Below are positions 46,330 to 54,879 of a stretch of DNA of 64,000 bases, one piece after another. Both the position numbers and the translations under genes were made by a program. Location of the stretch: contig NZ_FNUJ01000007.1 in the NCBI RefSeq assembly GCF_900107925.1, positions 496,001 through 560,000 on the forward strand, read 5' to 3'. Within the stretch, counting starts at the first letter, position 1. Every line of letters starts with the position of its first letter. The stretch comes from Amycolatopsis pretoriensis. Lineage in GTDB: Bacteria; Actinomycetota; Actinomycetes; Mycobacteriales; Pseudonocardiaceae. Below the pieces are notes generated by a model. It saw only the letters and a program-made list of their open reading frames with translations, made no database searches and was not told the DNA's origin.

Positions 46330-47844
46330 ATGACCTCGAGCACGGATGCGCTGTCCACGGAGGTGAATGTCCCGTTACGGGACGTGGTCGGCAACCGGGA
46401 GCTCGCGCTGGAGGTCGTCCCGGAGACCCTGCGGCCGGGCGCGCTGGACGCCCCGGTGCGCTGGGCGCACGTGAGCGAGCTGCAGGATCCCGCGCCCTAC
46501 CTGCTGGGCGGCGAGCTGATCCTCACCGCCGGGGTCGACCTGCCGGAGCAGGTCGACCGGTACGTGCGCGGGCTGCGCGACGCCGGCGTGACGGCGCTGG
46601 GGTTCGGGCTCACCCCGACGGTGCACGAGACGCTGCCGGAGCCGCTGCGCCGGGCGTGCGCGCGGCGCGGGCTGCCGCTGCTGGTGGTGCCCTCGCGCAC
46701 GCCGTTCCTGGCGGTCAACCGGGCGGTCTCGGTGGCGCTGACCGAGGCCGGCCAGCGGGACCAGCGGCGGATCACGGCGGCGCGCGAGACGCTGACGCGC
46801 GCCGCGGGGGGCGGGCTCGGCGAGCTGACGTCGGCGCTGGCGGCGGTGCTGCGGTCGTGGGTCGCCCTGGTCGGCGCGGGGGACGTGCTGGCCTCGGCGC
46901 ACGACGCGCCCACGCCGCTGCCGCTCCCCGTGCGGGAGCTGATGGCGACCGTGCGGGCGGGCAGCGGGATCCGGAGCGCGACCACCGAGCTCGACGGCGG
47001 CATCGTCGTCGTCCAGCCGGTGTACCCGCAGGCCACGGCGTCGCACCTGGTGGTCGTCGGCCGGGCCGGGCGGCTCGACGGCGCCGAGCGGGCGATCCTC
47101 GCGGTCGGCGCGGCCCTGCTGGGCCTGGTCGGCCGCGCGGGCTCGGACGCGGCCGAGCTGGGCGCGGCGGCGACGGGGCTCCTGCTGGGCCGGGTGTCGC
47201 CGGGGGAGGCGGCCTGGTCGGTGCTGGGGTCGGAGGTGGTCCGGCTGGTCGCGGGCGCGGAGCACCGGCGCGGCCCGGGCGAGGTGGCCCGGCGGCCCGA
47301 CTGGCTGCGGGCGCGGCTGGACACCCCGCTGGTCTCGGTTCTCCCCGGGCCGTCGTTCGTGGCGGTCGCGGGGACGAGCCCGGCGCCGGAGGTGCTCGAG
47401 GACCTGCGCGAGCACGGCTGGCTCGCGGCGGTGGGCTCGCCGGTCCCGGCCGGCCGGGCGGCGGGCGCGGTGGCGGAGCTGGACCTGCTGCTGGCCCGCG
47501 CCCGGGCGCTCGGCCGCGCGGTCGTCGCGGGCGACGGCCCGCCGGACCCCGGCGCACTGCTCGATCCGGCCGCGGCCCGCGGATTCGCTTCGAAGGTCCT
47601 GGAGCCGCTGGTGGCGCTGGACCGGGCGGGGGATCGCTCGCTGGCGCCGACGCTGCGAACGTGGCTGGCCCACCACGGCGCGTGGGAGCCGACGGCGGCG
47701 GAGCTGGGCGTCCACCGCAACAGCGTCCGGCACCGGATCGCGCAGGTGGAGAAGGCTTTGGGGGTGGACTTGGCGGACCCGGAGGCCCGGATGCGGCTGT
47801 GGTTCGCCTTGCGGTGGCTCTCACCGGTCACACACAGTCCTTAA
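46330..47844 (+). CDS. PucR-family transcriptional regulator
   Basis: 504 residues. An N-terminal PucR sensing domain (about 15-145, PLRDVVGNRELALEVVP onward) and a variable middle region precede the C-terminal helix-turn-helix with TAAELGVHRNSVRHRIAQVE (about 457-476). ATG at 46330 has AGGGATGA just upstream; ATG at 46294 is an alternative that would lie over the palindrome. Divergent transcription from the symporter operon implies that it controls that operon in response to a nitrogen compound. Confidence 0.9.
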   Translation: MTSSTDALSTEVNVPLRDVVGNRELALEVVPETLRPGALDAPVRWAHVSELQDPAPYLLGGELILTAGVDLPEQVDRYVRGLRDAGVTALGFGLTPTVHETLPEPLRRACARRGLPLLVVPSRTPFLAVNRAVSVALTEAGQRDQRRITAARETLTRAAGGGLGELTSALAAVLRSWVALVGAGDVLASAHDAPTPLPLPVRELMATVRAGSGIRSATTELDGGIVVVQPVYPQATASHLVVVGRAGRLDGAERAILAVGAALLGLVGRAGSDAAELGAAATGLLLGRVSPGEAAWSVLGSEVVRLVAGAEHRRGPGEVARRPDWLRARLDTPLVSVLPGPSFVAVAGTSPAPEVLEDLREHGWLAAVGSPVPAGRAAGAVAELDLLLARARALGRAVVAGDGPPDPGALLDPAAARGFASKVLEPLVALDRAGDRSLAPTLRTWLAHHGAWEPTAAELGVHRNSVRHRIAQVEKALGVDLADPEARMRLWFALRWLSPVTHSP

Positions 47845-47879
47845 AGGGCACTCTCAGGAAAATATGGGATTGTGGGCTC

Positions 47880-48560
47880 GTGCGAGTTTTGGTAGTCGAG
47901 GACGAAGAACCCCTGGCCGACGCGATCGCCCGCGGCCTCCGCCGCGAAGGCATGGCCGTGGACGTCGCGCTCACCGGGGACGATGGGCACGAAAAAGCCG
48001 CCGTCACGCGGTATGACGTCGTGTTGCTGGACCGGGATCTGCCCGGGATGTCCGGGGACGAGCTGTGCCGGGAGATCGTCGCCTCCGGGGAGCTGACCCG
48101 GGTGCTGATGCTCACCGCCAGCAGCTCGGTGTCCGACCGCGTCGACGGGCTCTCCCTCGGTGCCGACGACTACCTCGCCAAGCCCTTCGCCTTCCCCGAG
48201 CTCGTCGCGCGCGTGCGGGCGCTGGGCCGGCGGGCCACGCCGGCCGCGCCGCCGCTGCTCACCGCCGGGGACGTCGAACTCGACCCCGCCAAGCGGACCG
48301 TGCGGCGGGCGAGCGGGCCCGTGGAGCTGACGCGCAAGGAGTTCGGCGTCCTCGAGGTCCTCCTGCAGGCCGCCGGATCCGTGGTCAGCAGCGAGGAACT
48401 CCTCGAACGCGTCTGGGACGAGAACGCCGACCCGTTCACCACGACCGTCCGGGTCACCGTCATGACGCTGCGCAAAAAGCTCGGCGAGCCGGGGATCATC
48501 GAGACCGTCGTCGGCTCCGGGTACCGGGTGCCGGAACCCGGCACGCCGCAGCGCGCGTGA
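47880..48560 (+). CDS. Two-component response regulator, OmpR family
   Basis: 226 residues. The receiver domain has acidic residues VEDEE at 6-10, the phosphoacceptor Asp 51 in LLDRDLPGMSG, and the Lys of YLAKPF about 101. A winged-helix DNA-binding domain follows, ending in TLRKKLG and VVGSGYRV. GTG at 47880 is the only start that keeps the first receiver strand (VRVLVVEDEE). The histidine kinase gene overlaps its stop by four bases (GTGA). Targets are unknown. Confidence 0.93.
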   Translation: MRVLVVEDEEPLADAIARGLRREGMAVDVALTGDDGHEKAAVTRYDVVLLDRDLPGMSGDELCREIVASGELTRVLMLTASSSVSDRVDGLSLGADDYLAKPFAFPELVARVRALGRRATPAAPPLLTAGDVELDPAKRTVRRASGPVELTRKEFGVLEVLLQAAGSVVSSEELLERVWDENADPFTTTVRVTVMTLRKKLGEPGIIETVVGSGYRVPEPGTPQRA

Positions 48561-49681
48561 ACCTGCCGGGCACCCGCAGCCTCCGCGCCCGGATCACCCT
48601 GCTCGCGACCGTGCTGGTCGCCGCCGTCAGCCTGCTGCTGCTCTGGCTCGCCTGGACGCTGGTGCGGGATTCGCTCGACAGCGTCCCGCAGATGCCGCCG
48701 GGCAGCACGGTCGTCGTCGACGGCGTCACGGTCGACGCCTCGACGCTCGCCGAGCACCTGCGCGTGCACGCCCGGAACCGGATGCTGCTCTTCGGGTCGA
48801 TCGCGTTCCTGCTGGTGGTGGCGGCCGCGGCGATCCTCGCCTGGACGTTCACCTCCCGCGTCCTGCTGCCGTTGCGCGAGATCACCGGCACCGCGCGGCG
48901 GCTGTCGGTCGAGTCGCTGGGGGAACGGATCGGCGCGGTGCGCCCGCGTGACGAACTGGCCGTGCTGGCGGAGACGTTCGACGCCATGCTCGACCGGCTC
49001 CAGTCCGCCTTCGACGCGCAGCGCCACTTCGTCGCGAACGCGAGCCACGAGCTACGGACGCCGTTGTCGGTGATCCGCACGGAACTCGACGTCACCCTCG
49101 CCGACGACGACGCCGACGAAGCCGAGCTGCGGCGGATGGGCGGCGTGGTCCGCGACGCGACCGAACGCGCCGGGCAGCTGGTGAACTCGCTGCTGCTGCT
49201 GGCCCGCACCGACGGCGCCGGGCTCGGCGTCCGCGAGCCGGTCGACCTGGCCGTGGTCATCGACCGGGCCTGGCGCGCGGTGCGGCTGGAAGCCGAGAAA
49301 CGCGCGATCCGGGCGACGTTCGCGGTGGTGCCGGCGCCCGCGTTCGGCGATCCGGCGCTGCTGGAGCGGATCGCGGGCAACCTGCTGGAGAACGCCGTCC
49401 GCCACAACGTCGAGGGCGGCTGGCTGGAGGTCGTGACCCAGCCGGGGCCGCGGTGGTCGACGCTGCGGGTGCGCTCGTCCGGCGGCCTGGTGGACCCGGC
49501 GACGGTGGCGGAGCTGTTCGAGCCGTTCCGCCGGGCCGGGGTGGCGCGGACGGCCCGGTCGGGCGCGGGCCTGGGGCTGTCGATCGTGCGGGCGGCGGTG
49601 GCGGCGCACGGCGGAAGCGTGACGGCGGAACCCATCGTGGGCGGCGGTCTCGGCGTGACGGTCCACCTGCCCGTCCGGTAA
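48557..49681 (+). CDS. Sensor histidine kinase
   Basis: 374 residues. TM1 about 13-36, a short extracytoplasmic loop of about 40 residues, and TM2 about 76-98 are followed by a HAMP domain, the dimerisation helix with NASHELRTPLSVIR (phospho-His 164), and the ATPase domain with NLLENAVRHN and GAGLGLSIVRAAV. The DxGxG box is degenerate (RVRSSGGLVDP replaces the usual VxDxGxG), so ATP binding deserves a check. It is the cognate partner of the regulator it overlaps. The small sensor loop suggests a membrane or small-ligand signal. Confidence 0.92.
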   Translation: MNLPGTRSLRARITLLATVLVAAVSLLLLWLAWTLVRDSLDSVPQMPPGSTVVVDGVTVDASTLAEHLRVHARNRMLLFGSIAFLLVVAAAAILAWTFTSRVLLPLREITGTARRLSVESLGERIGAVRPRDELAVLAETFDAMLDRLQSAFDAQRHFVANASHELRTPLSVIRTELDVTLADDDADEAELRRMGGVVRDATERAGQLVNSLLLLARTDGAGLGVREPVDLAVVIDRAWRAVRLEAEKRAIRATFAVVPAPAFGDPALLERIAGNLLENAVRHNVEGGWLEVVTQPGPRWSTLRVRSSGGLVDPATVAELFEPFRRAGVARTARSGAGLGLSIVRAAVAAHGGSVTAEPIVGGGLGVTVHLPVR

Positions 49682-49685
49682 CTGC

Positions 49686-50711
49686 TCAGCCGAGGGCGAG
49701 ACCCGCGCGGAGCACGCCCGCCGCGTGGACCATGGCCGCCCGGGCGTCCGGGTCGATGCCCACCCGGTTCGCGAAGCCGTGCAGCTGTCCCTCGTGACGT
49801 CGGTGCACCAAAGGCACTCCCGCCGCGGCCAAGCGAGCCGCGTACGCCTCACCTTCGTCGCGAAGCAGGTCGAAGCCGCACGTTGCCACGTACGTCGGCG
49901 GAAGACCTTCGAGGGCGTCGTCGTACAGGACCGACGCCCGCGGGTCCGCGTACAGCGCCGGATCCCGCACGTACTGGTCGCGGTACCAGGCCCACTCGTC
50001 GCGGTCCAGGCGGAAGCCGGAACCGAACTGCCGGTGCGACTCCGACGAACCCAGCGCGTCCGTCGCCGGGCTCAACAGCAGGCTGAACGCCGGCCGGGGC
50101 AGCTCGCCGCGGGCCGCCGCGTGGGCCACCACCGCCGCCAGGTTGCCGCCGCTGCTGTCGCCGCCCACCGCCAGCCGCGCCGGGTCGATGCCGAATTCCC
50201 CCGCGTGCTCGTGGACGAAGGCGAACGCCGCCACCGCGTCCGAAGCCGCCGCCGGGAACGGGTGTTCCGGCGCCAGCCGGTAGCCGATCGACACCACCCG
50301 CACGCCGGCCTCCTCGGCCAGCAGCCGGCACGCGCCCTCGTGCGTGTCGAGCCCGCCGAGGACGAACCCGCCGCCGTGGAAGTACACGATCGCCGGGGCG
50401 GGCGCCGGGACGCCGGCCGGTTCGTACCGCCGCAGCGGCAGCGGGCCACCCGGCCCGGGCCACCCCGAGTCGCGCGTCCGGACGCCCGGGCAGATCCCGG
50501 CGCCGGCCAGCGCGCCCGCCAGGTTCAGCTCGGTCCGCGCCCGCGCGAGGCTGCCGTTCTGGTGCGGCGCGTCGAACGGCGCGAACCGCGACACCCGCAT
50601 CAGCATCCGCGCGGTCGGCACCGGCTGCCGCCCGTCGACCACCACCGGCCGGCCCGCGAGCACGCGCAACACCGGTGACGGCAACCGCAGCAGCCACCGC
50701 AACCCGATCAT
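49686..50711 (-). CDS. Alpha/beta hydrolase, hormone-sensitive-lipase (GDSAG/HGGG) type
   Basis: 341 residues. IVYFHGGGFVLGG is the oxyanion HGGG motif (about 114-126) and VGGDSSGGNLAAV the nucleophile elbow. The C-terminal half supplies the acid (DLLRDEGEAYA) and the His (GQLHGF), completing a triad. It is probably a carboxylesterase or lipase of unknown substrate. ATG at 50711 is chosen; a GTG at 50732 sits next to AGGAG and is a possible longer start. It follows the PHP gene closely on the same strand and is convergent with the kinase, 4 bp apart. Confidence 0.85.
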   Translation of the reverse strand: MIGLRWLLRLPSPVLRVLAGRPVVVDGRQPVPTARMLMRVSRFAPFDAPHQNGSLARARTELNLAGALAGAGICPGVRTRDSGWPGPGGPLPLRRYEPAGVPAPAPAIVYFHGGGFVLGGLDTHEGACRLLAEEAGVRVVSIGYRLAPEHPFPAAASDAVAAFAFVHEHAGEFGIDPARLAVGGDSSGGNLAAVVAHAAARGELPRPAFSLLLSPATDALGSSESHRQFGSGFRLDRDEWAWYRDQYVRDPALYADPRASVLYDDALEGLPPTYVATCGFDLLRDEGEAYAARLAAAGVPLVHRRHEGQLHGFANRVGIDPDARAAMVHAAGVLRAGLALG

Positions 50712-50740
50712 GATCGACCGGACGAGCAGCACTCTCCTGT

Positions 50741-52273
50741 TCAGCACACGTCCACGAAAATCGGGTTCGCGTACATCCACAAGTCCTCGAACGGGTTCGC
50801 CTGCCCGATCACGTCCGGAGTCGGCTCCGAAGTGCCGTTCGAGCCGCGTACTCGCGCGTAGAACGGCGAGCGCACGTTCCGGAAGGTGTGCCGGAAGACC
50901 ACCTGCCGGCCGGGCGCCCACCGCGGCTCGAACGACTCGGCGACCTTCGTGCCCGGCGCCGTCATCGTGTCGGGATCGGTCACGGCGCCGGTCACCGGGC
51001 CCGCGACGACGTCCAGCCGCGCCAGCCTCGGCACCGAACCACCACCGTGGGGCCGCGCCGCGAGCCGCGCCGAAACCACCAGCGTGACGTCCGAACCGCG
51101 GCGCACCCGCAGCCGGCCGCCCAGCGTCGCCGCGGCACCACCGCCGTACGCGCCGACTTCAAGGGACTGGACCAGGCCGCCGTGCACGCCCCAGACCCGC
51201 CCGGCCCGCAGGCCCTCCAGGACGCCTTCGAGACTTCGCCGCGTCACACCGACGTACGTGCGGCTGAACTCGCCGGGGTAGAAGTCGGCGTAGGGCGCGA
51301 GCAGCTGCGGGGAGCCGGTGTCGACCGGGTCCGGGAACTTGCCGTGGGTGTCGTACCAGTCGTCGGCCACCTGCGGCCGCACGAGCGTGTCGCCGCGGTT
51401 GTAGTGCGAGTCGGAGTTGGTCGTGATCCACCACGGCTTGCCCTCGGCGAGCAGCGAGTCCCACAGGCCGCCGACCTTCGCCGTCGCCCAGTCCCAGCCG
51501 CCGTATGACCGGTACGCCTCGGCCGGGAAGCCCGGCCACGAGTTCGGGCCGGCGCTGTTGGCGTAGCCGCCGCGCGCGCCGCCGTTGCCGAGCGGCTTCG
51601 GGAAGCCGTCGGCCTGCGCGCCGGGCGCGCCTTCCATGCCGATGACGATGTTCGGCGCGGCATCGCGGTAGGCGCGCAGCTCGTGCGGCGCGATCCGGCC
51701 GTTGCGCAGCGGGTGGTTGATCAGCACCACCGGCGCGTGGATCCGCTTCGCCTGTTCCTCCGCCGCCAGCCAGCGCAACGCCCGCAGCGCGAGGGCCTCG
51801 TTCGCCGGGCTCGACGCCTCGGAGTTCGTCAGCCGCCAGTCGAAGGCGCGTTCGAACTCGCGCAGCTTCGCGGCCTGGTCCCGGCCCGCCTGGAAGAACA
51901 CCGTCGCGTGTTCGGCGCCCGGGACGTTCCACTCCATGCCGTGCCACAGCAGCAGATCCGGGTACTTCCGCCGGGCGGCGAGGAAGTCCGCCTCGGTCGG
52001 CTCGACCGACACCTTCTCGTGCTCGGCGTGCCCGTGGTCGGTGAAGACGATCCAGTCGGCGCCGTGCGCCCGGCCTCCGCGGGCGATCTGGTCGATCCGG
52101 TACATCGCGTCGTAGGAGTACTGGCTGTGCGTGTGGTGGTCGCCCACCAGCCACTGGTAGCGACCGCACAGCCGGCTCACGTCGAAGCTTTCGGAAGGAG
52201 CGGGGAGGGGCGCGCCCGCGGCGGCGGCCGCGAGCCCGGCGCCCTTGAGGAACCGGCGTCTGTCGGTGGTCAC
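50741..52273 (-). CDS. Tat-exported PHP-domain metallophosphoesterase
   Basis: 510 residues. The N-terminus DRRRFLKGAGLAAAAAG is a twin-arginine signal peptide with an AxA-like end. The PHP domain starts with GDHHTHSQYSYDA (metal His 46, 47 and 49), then FTDHGHAEHE (about 77-86), HGMEW, INHPLRNG, and TNSDSHYNR near 290, the expected metal-ligand series. A beta-rich C-terminal part follows. Export of a PHP hydrolase suggests action on an extracellular phosphoester, but the substrate is unknown. The start lies 57-70 bp from the divergent small gene. Confidence 0.85.
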   Translation of the reverse strand: MTTDRRRFLKGAGLAAAAAGAPLPAPSESFDVSRLCGRYQWLVGDHHTHSQYSYDAMYRIDQIARGGRAHGADWIVFTDHGHAEHEKVSVEPTEADFLAARRKYPDLLLWHGMEWNVPGAEHATVFFQAGRDQAAKLREFERAFDWRLTNSEASSPANEALALRALRWLAAEEQAKRIHAPVVLINHPLRNGRIAPHELRAYRDAAPNIVIGMEGAPGAQADGFPKPLGNGGARGGYANSAGPNSWPGFPAEAYRSYGGWDWATAKVGGLWDSLLAEGKPWWITTNSDSHYNRGDTLVRPQVADDWYDTHGKFPDPVDTGSPQLLAPYADFYPGEFSRTYVGVTRRSLEGVLEGLRAGRVWGVHGGLVQSLEVGAYGGGAAATLGGRLRVRRGSDVTLVVSARLAARPHGGGSVPRLARLDVVAGPVTGAVTDPDTMTAPGTKVAESFEPRWAPGRQVVFRHTFRNVRSPFYARVRGSNGTSEPTPDVIGQANPFEDLWMYANPIFVDVC

Positions 52274-52342
52274 GCGCGGACGCTAAGCCGCCGGGGTGAA
52301 CGGGCGGTGTCCCGGCGGCCAACGTGTGCTGTGATCTTGGGC

Positions 52343-52771
52343 GTGGAGGAAAAGCCGCTGGTCCGCGTGGTCGCCCCGGCCGTCGCGCTGGCCCTGGCCG
52401 CCGGCGTGGGGCTGGCCTTCGGCGTCGCGGCCCTGAAGCGGCCGCCGGACCTGCCGGTGGACACGAACCCCGCGCCCTTGGCGGGGCACACGCTGTGCGC
52501 CGCGGTCGTCGTGGTCTTCCCCGCCGACGCCGAGCTGGGGGCGGCGCTGCCGGCCGTGCGCGCCGACCCCAAGGTGCGACGCGTGTTCGTGGACCCGCCG
52601 TCGGTCTCGCTGCTGGCCGTCCCGGGGACCGACCTCAAGGCCTGGGCACAGGAGCTGCACGCCCGTTTCCGGACGGCCGAGCGGGTGACGGTCATCGATT
52701 CCGACGCGGCGGCGGCGCAGCTGAAACTCACCGCGCCGCCGCCGAAGTGCCCTCGTGAGGGCGAGTACTAG
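52343..52771 (+). CDS. Small membrane-anchored protein, unknown function
   Basis: 142 residues from GTG at 52343 (GTG at 52331 is an alternative; neither has a clear ribosome site). A hydrophobic helix at about 8-28 is followed by an extracytoplasmic domain of about 110 residues with two cysteines. The pattern of strand, ADPKVRRVFVDPPS, helix faintly resembles the extracellular domain of FtsX, but there is no permease part. Its stop codon shares the CTAG at 52768-52771 with the stop of the convergent fadB-like gene. Confidence 0.65.
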   Translation: MEEKPLVRVVAPAVALALAAGVGLAFGVAALKRPPDLPVDTNPAPLAGHTLCAAVVVVFPADAELGAALPAVRADPKVRRVFVDPPSVSLLAVPGTDLKAWAQELHARFRTAERVTVIDSDAAAAQLKLTAPPPKCPREGEY

Positions 52772-54879
52772 TTCGCCGGAACCGATGCCACGCCCGGGGC
52801 GAGGAACGGCTTGCCGTTCACGCGCTCGGAGACGCCGGAGCGGTCCAGGTACGGCGTGATGCCGCCGTTCCAGAACGGCCAGCCCGCGCCCAGGATCAGG
52901 CACAGGTCGATGTCCTGCGCCTCGGCGACCACGCCCTCGTCCAGCATGATCCGGATCTCCTCGGCGATCGCGGACAGGGCCCGGTCACGCACCTGCTCCG
53001 AAGTGGACGGAGAATCTCCCTGCGTCCACAGCTCGACGACCTCGGGGTCGGCCGACTGGTTGCCTTGGGAATCCCAGACCCAGACGCCCTTCTTGCCCGC
53101 CTTGACGAACTTCGCGAGGTTGTCGGACACGGTGAACCGGTCCGGGAAGGCCTCGTGCAGCGTCTCGCCGACGTGCAGCGCGATGGCCGGGCCGACGAGC
53201 TGCATCAGCGTCAGCGGCGTCATCGGCAGACCGAGCGGTTCGAGCGCGGAGTCGGCGACGTCGAACGGCGTGCCCTCGTCGACGGTGACCAGCACCTCGC
53301 CGAGGAAGCGCAGCAGGAGCCGGTTGACGACGAACGCGCTCGCGTCCTTGACCAGCACGCTGGACTTCTTGAGCTGCTTGCCGACCGAGAACGCCGTCGC
53401 CAGCGACGCGTCGTCGGTCTGCTCGCCGCGGACGATCTCCAGCAGCGGCAGCACGGCGACCGGGTTGAAGAAGTGGAAGCCGACCACGCGCTCGGGGTGC
53501 TGCAGCTTCGACGCCATCGCGGTGATCGACAGCGACGAGGTGTTCGTCGCCAGGATCGCCTCGGGCTTGACGTGCTGCTCCAGCTCGGCGAACACCTGCT
53601 GCTTGACGCCCAGTTCCTCGAAGACGGCTTCGATGACGAAGTCGGCGTCGGCGAACGCGGCCTTGTCGAGCGAGCCGGAGACCAGCGCCTTGAGCCGGTT
53701 CGCGCCGTCCGGGGAGACGCGCTTCCTGCCCAGCAGTTTGTCGATCTCGGCGTGGACGTACCCGACGCCCTTGTCGACGCGCTCCTGGTCGACGTCGGTC
53801 AGCACGACCGGCACCTTCAGGCGGCGCACGAACAGCAGCGCGAGCTGGCTGGCCATCAGGCCGGCGCCGACGATGCCGACCTTGTTCACCTTGCGGGCCA
53901 GGTTCTTGTCCGGCGCGCCGGCCGGGCGCTTGGCGCGCTTGTTGACCAGGTTGAACGAGTACAGCCCGGCGCGCAGGACGTCGGACATGAGCAGCTCGGC
54001 GAGGCCGTCGGTCTCGGCCGCGTAGCCGCGGTCGAGGTCGTTTTCCTTCGCGAGTTCGAGCAGTTCGACGGCCTTGGTGGCGCCCGGCGAAGCGCCGTGC
54101 GTCCGGCCGTCCACAATGGACTTGGCGCGGGCGATCGCGGCGTCCCAGCCGGAACGGCGGTCGATCTCCCGGCGTTCCGGCTTGATTTCGCCGTTCACCA
54201 CGCGAGCCAGCCACAGCAGCGACTGCTCGAGGTAGTCGGCGGAGCCGAAGACCGCGTCGACGATGCCGAGCTCGGCCGTCTGCTTGACGTTGAGCATCTT
54301 GTTCTGCGCCAAGGCGTTCTCGATGATCACCGTGACGGCGGCGTCCGCGCCGATGAGGTTCGGCAGCAGCTGCGTGCCGCCCCAGCCCGGGAACAGGCCG
54401 AGGAAGACCTCGGGGAACGCGATCGCGGCGGTGTTCTCCGACAGCGTCCGGTAGTGGCAGGACAGTGCCAGCTCCAGGCCGCCGCCCATGACCGCGCCGT
54501 TGATGAACCCGAAGGTCGGGATCTTCGTTTCGGTGAGGCGGCGGAAGACGTCGTGCCCGGTCTGGGCGATCTCGCGCGCCAGCTTCGGGTCGCTCACCGA
54601 CTCGACGCCCGACAGATCGGCGCCGACGGCGAAGATGAACGGCTTGCCGGTGACGGCGATCGCGGCCGGCTCGGCCTCGAAGGCCTTGTCGATGGCCGCG
54701 TTCAGGCTCACCAGACCTTGGGGGCCGAAGGTGTTCGGCCGGGTGTGGTCGTGGCCGTTGTCGAGCGTGATGAGCGCGACGGGCTTCTCGAGCCCGGGCA
54801 CCTTCACCAGGCGCGTCACGGCGTGGGTGACGACCTCGTCCGGGAAGGCGGCCTTCGCTTCTTCAGCGGTGAAAGTCAT
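52768..54879 (-). CDS. fadB: Beta-oxidation multifunctional protein (enoyl-CoA hydratase / 3-hydroxyacyl-CoA dehydrogenase)
   Basis: 703 residues. The N-terminal crotonase domain (about 1-310) has GGGLELALSCHYR and FPEVFLGLFPGWGG. The NAD domain begins VGIVGAGLMASQLALLFVRR (about 340), and the dehydrogenase part has NTSSLSI, HFFNPVAVLPLLE and a C-terminal domain with GWPFWNGGITPYLD. The NAD loop reads GAGLMAS instead of GAGTMG. It converts trans-enoyl-CoA to 3-ketoacyl-CoA, which the adjacent thiolase cleaves. Its start overlaps the thiolase stop by one base. Confidence 0.93.
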   Translation of the reverse strand: MTFTAEEAKAAFPDEVVTHAVTRLVKVPGLEKPVALITLDNGHDHTRPNTFGPQGLVSLNAAIDKAFEAEPAAIAVTGKPFIFAVGADLSGVESVSDPKLAREIAQTGHDVFRRLTETKIPTFGFINGAVMGGGLELALSCHYRTLSENTAAIAFPEVFLGLFPGWGGTQLLPNLIGADAAVTVIIENALAQNKMLNVKQTAELGIVDAVFGSADYLEQSLLWLARVVNGEIKPERREIDRRSGWDAAIARAKSIVDGRTHGASPGATKAVELLELAKENDLDRGYAAETDGLAELLMSDVLRAGLYSFNLVNKRAKRPAGAPDKNLARKVNKVGIVGAGLMASQLALLFVRRLKVPVVLTDVDQERVDKGVGYVHAEIDKLLGRKRVSPDGANRLKALVSGSLDKAAFADADFVIEAVFEELGVKQQVFAELEQHVKPEAILATNTSSLSITAMASKLQHPERVVGFHFFNPVAVLPLLEIVRGEQTDDASLATAFSVGKQLKKSSVLVKDASAFVVNRLLLRFLGEVLVTVDEGTPFDVADSALEPLGLPMTPLTLMQLVGPAIALHVGETLHEAFPDRFTVSDNLAKFVKAGKKGVWVWDSQGNQSADPEVVELWTQGDSPSTSEQVRDRALSAIAEEIRIMLDEGVVAEAQDIDLCLILGAGWPFWNGGITPYLDRSGVSERVNGKPFLAPGVASVPAN

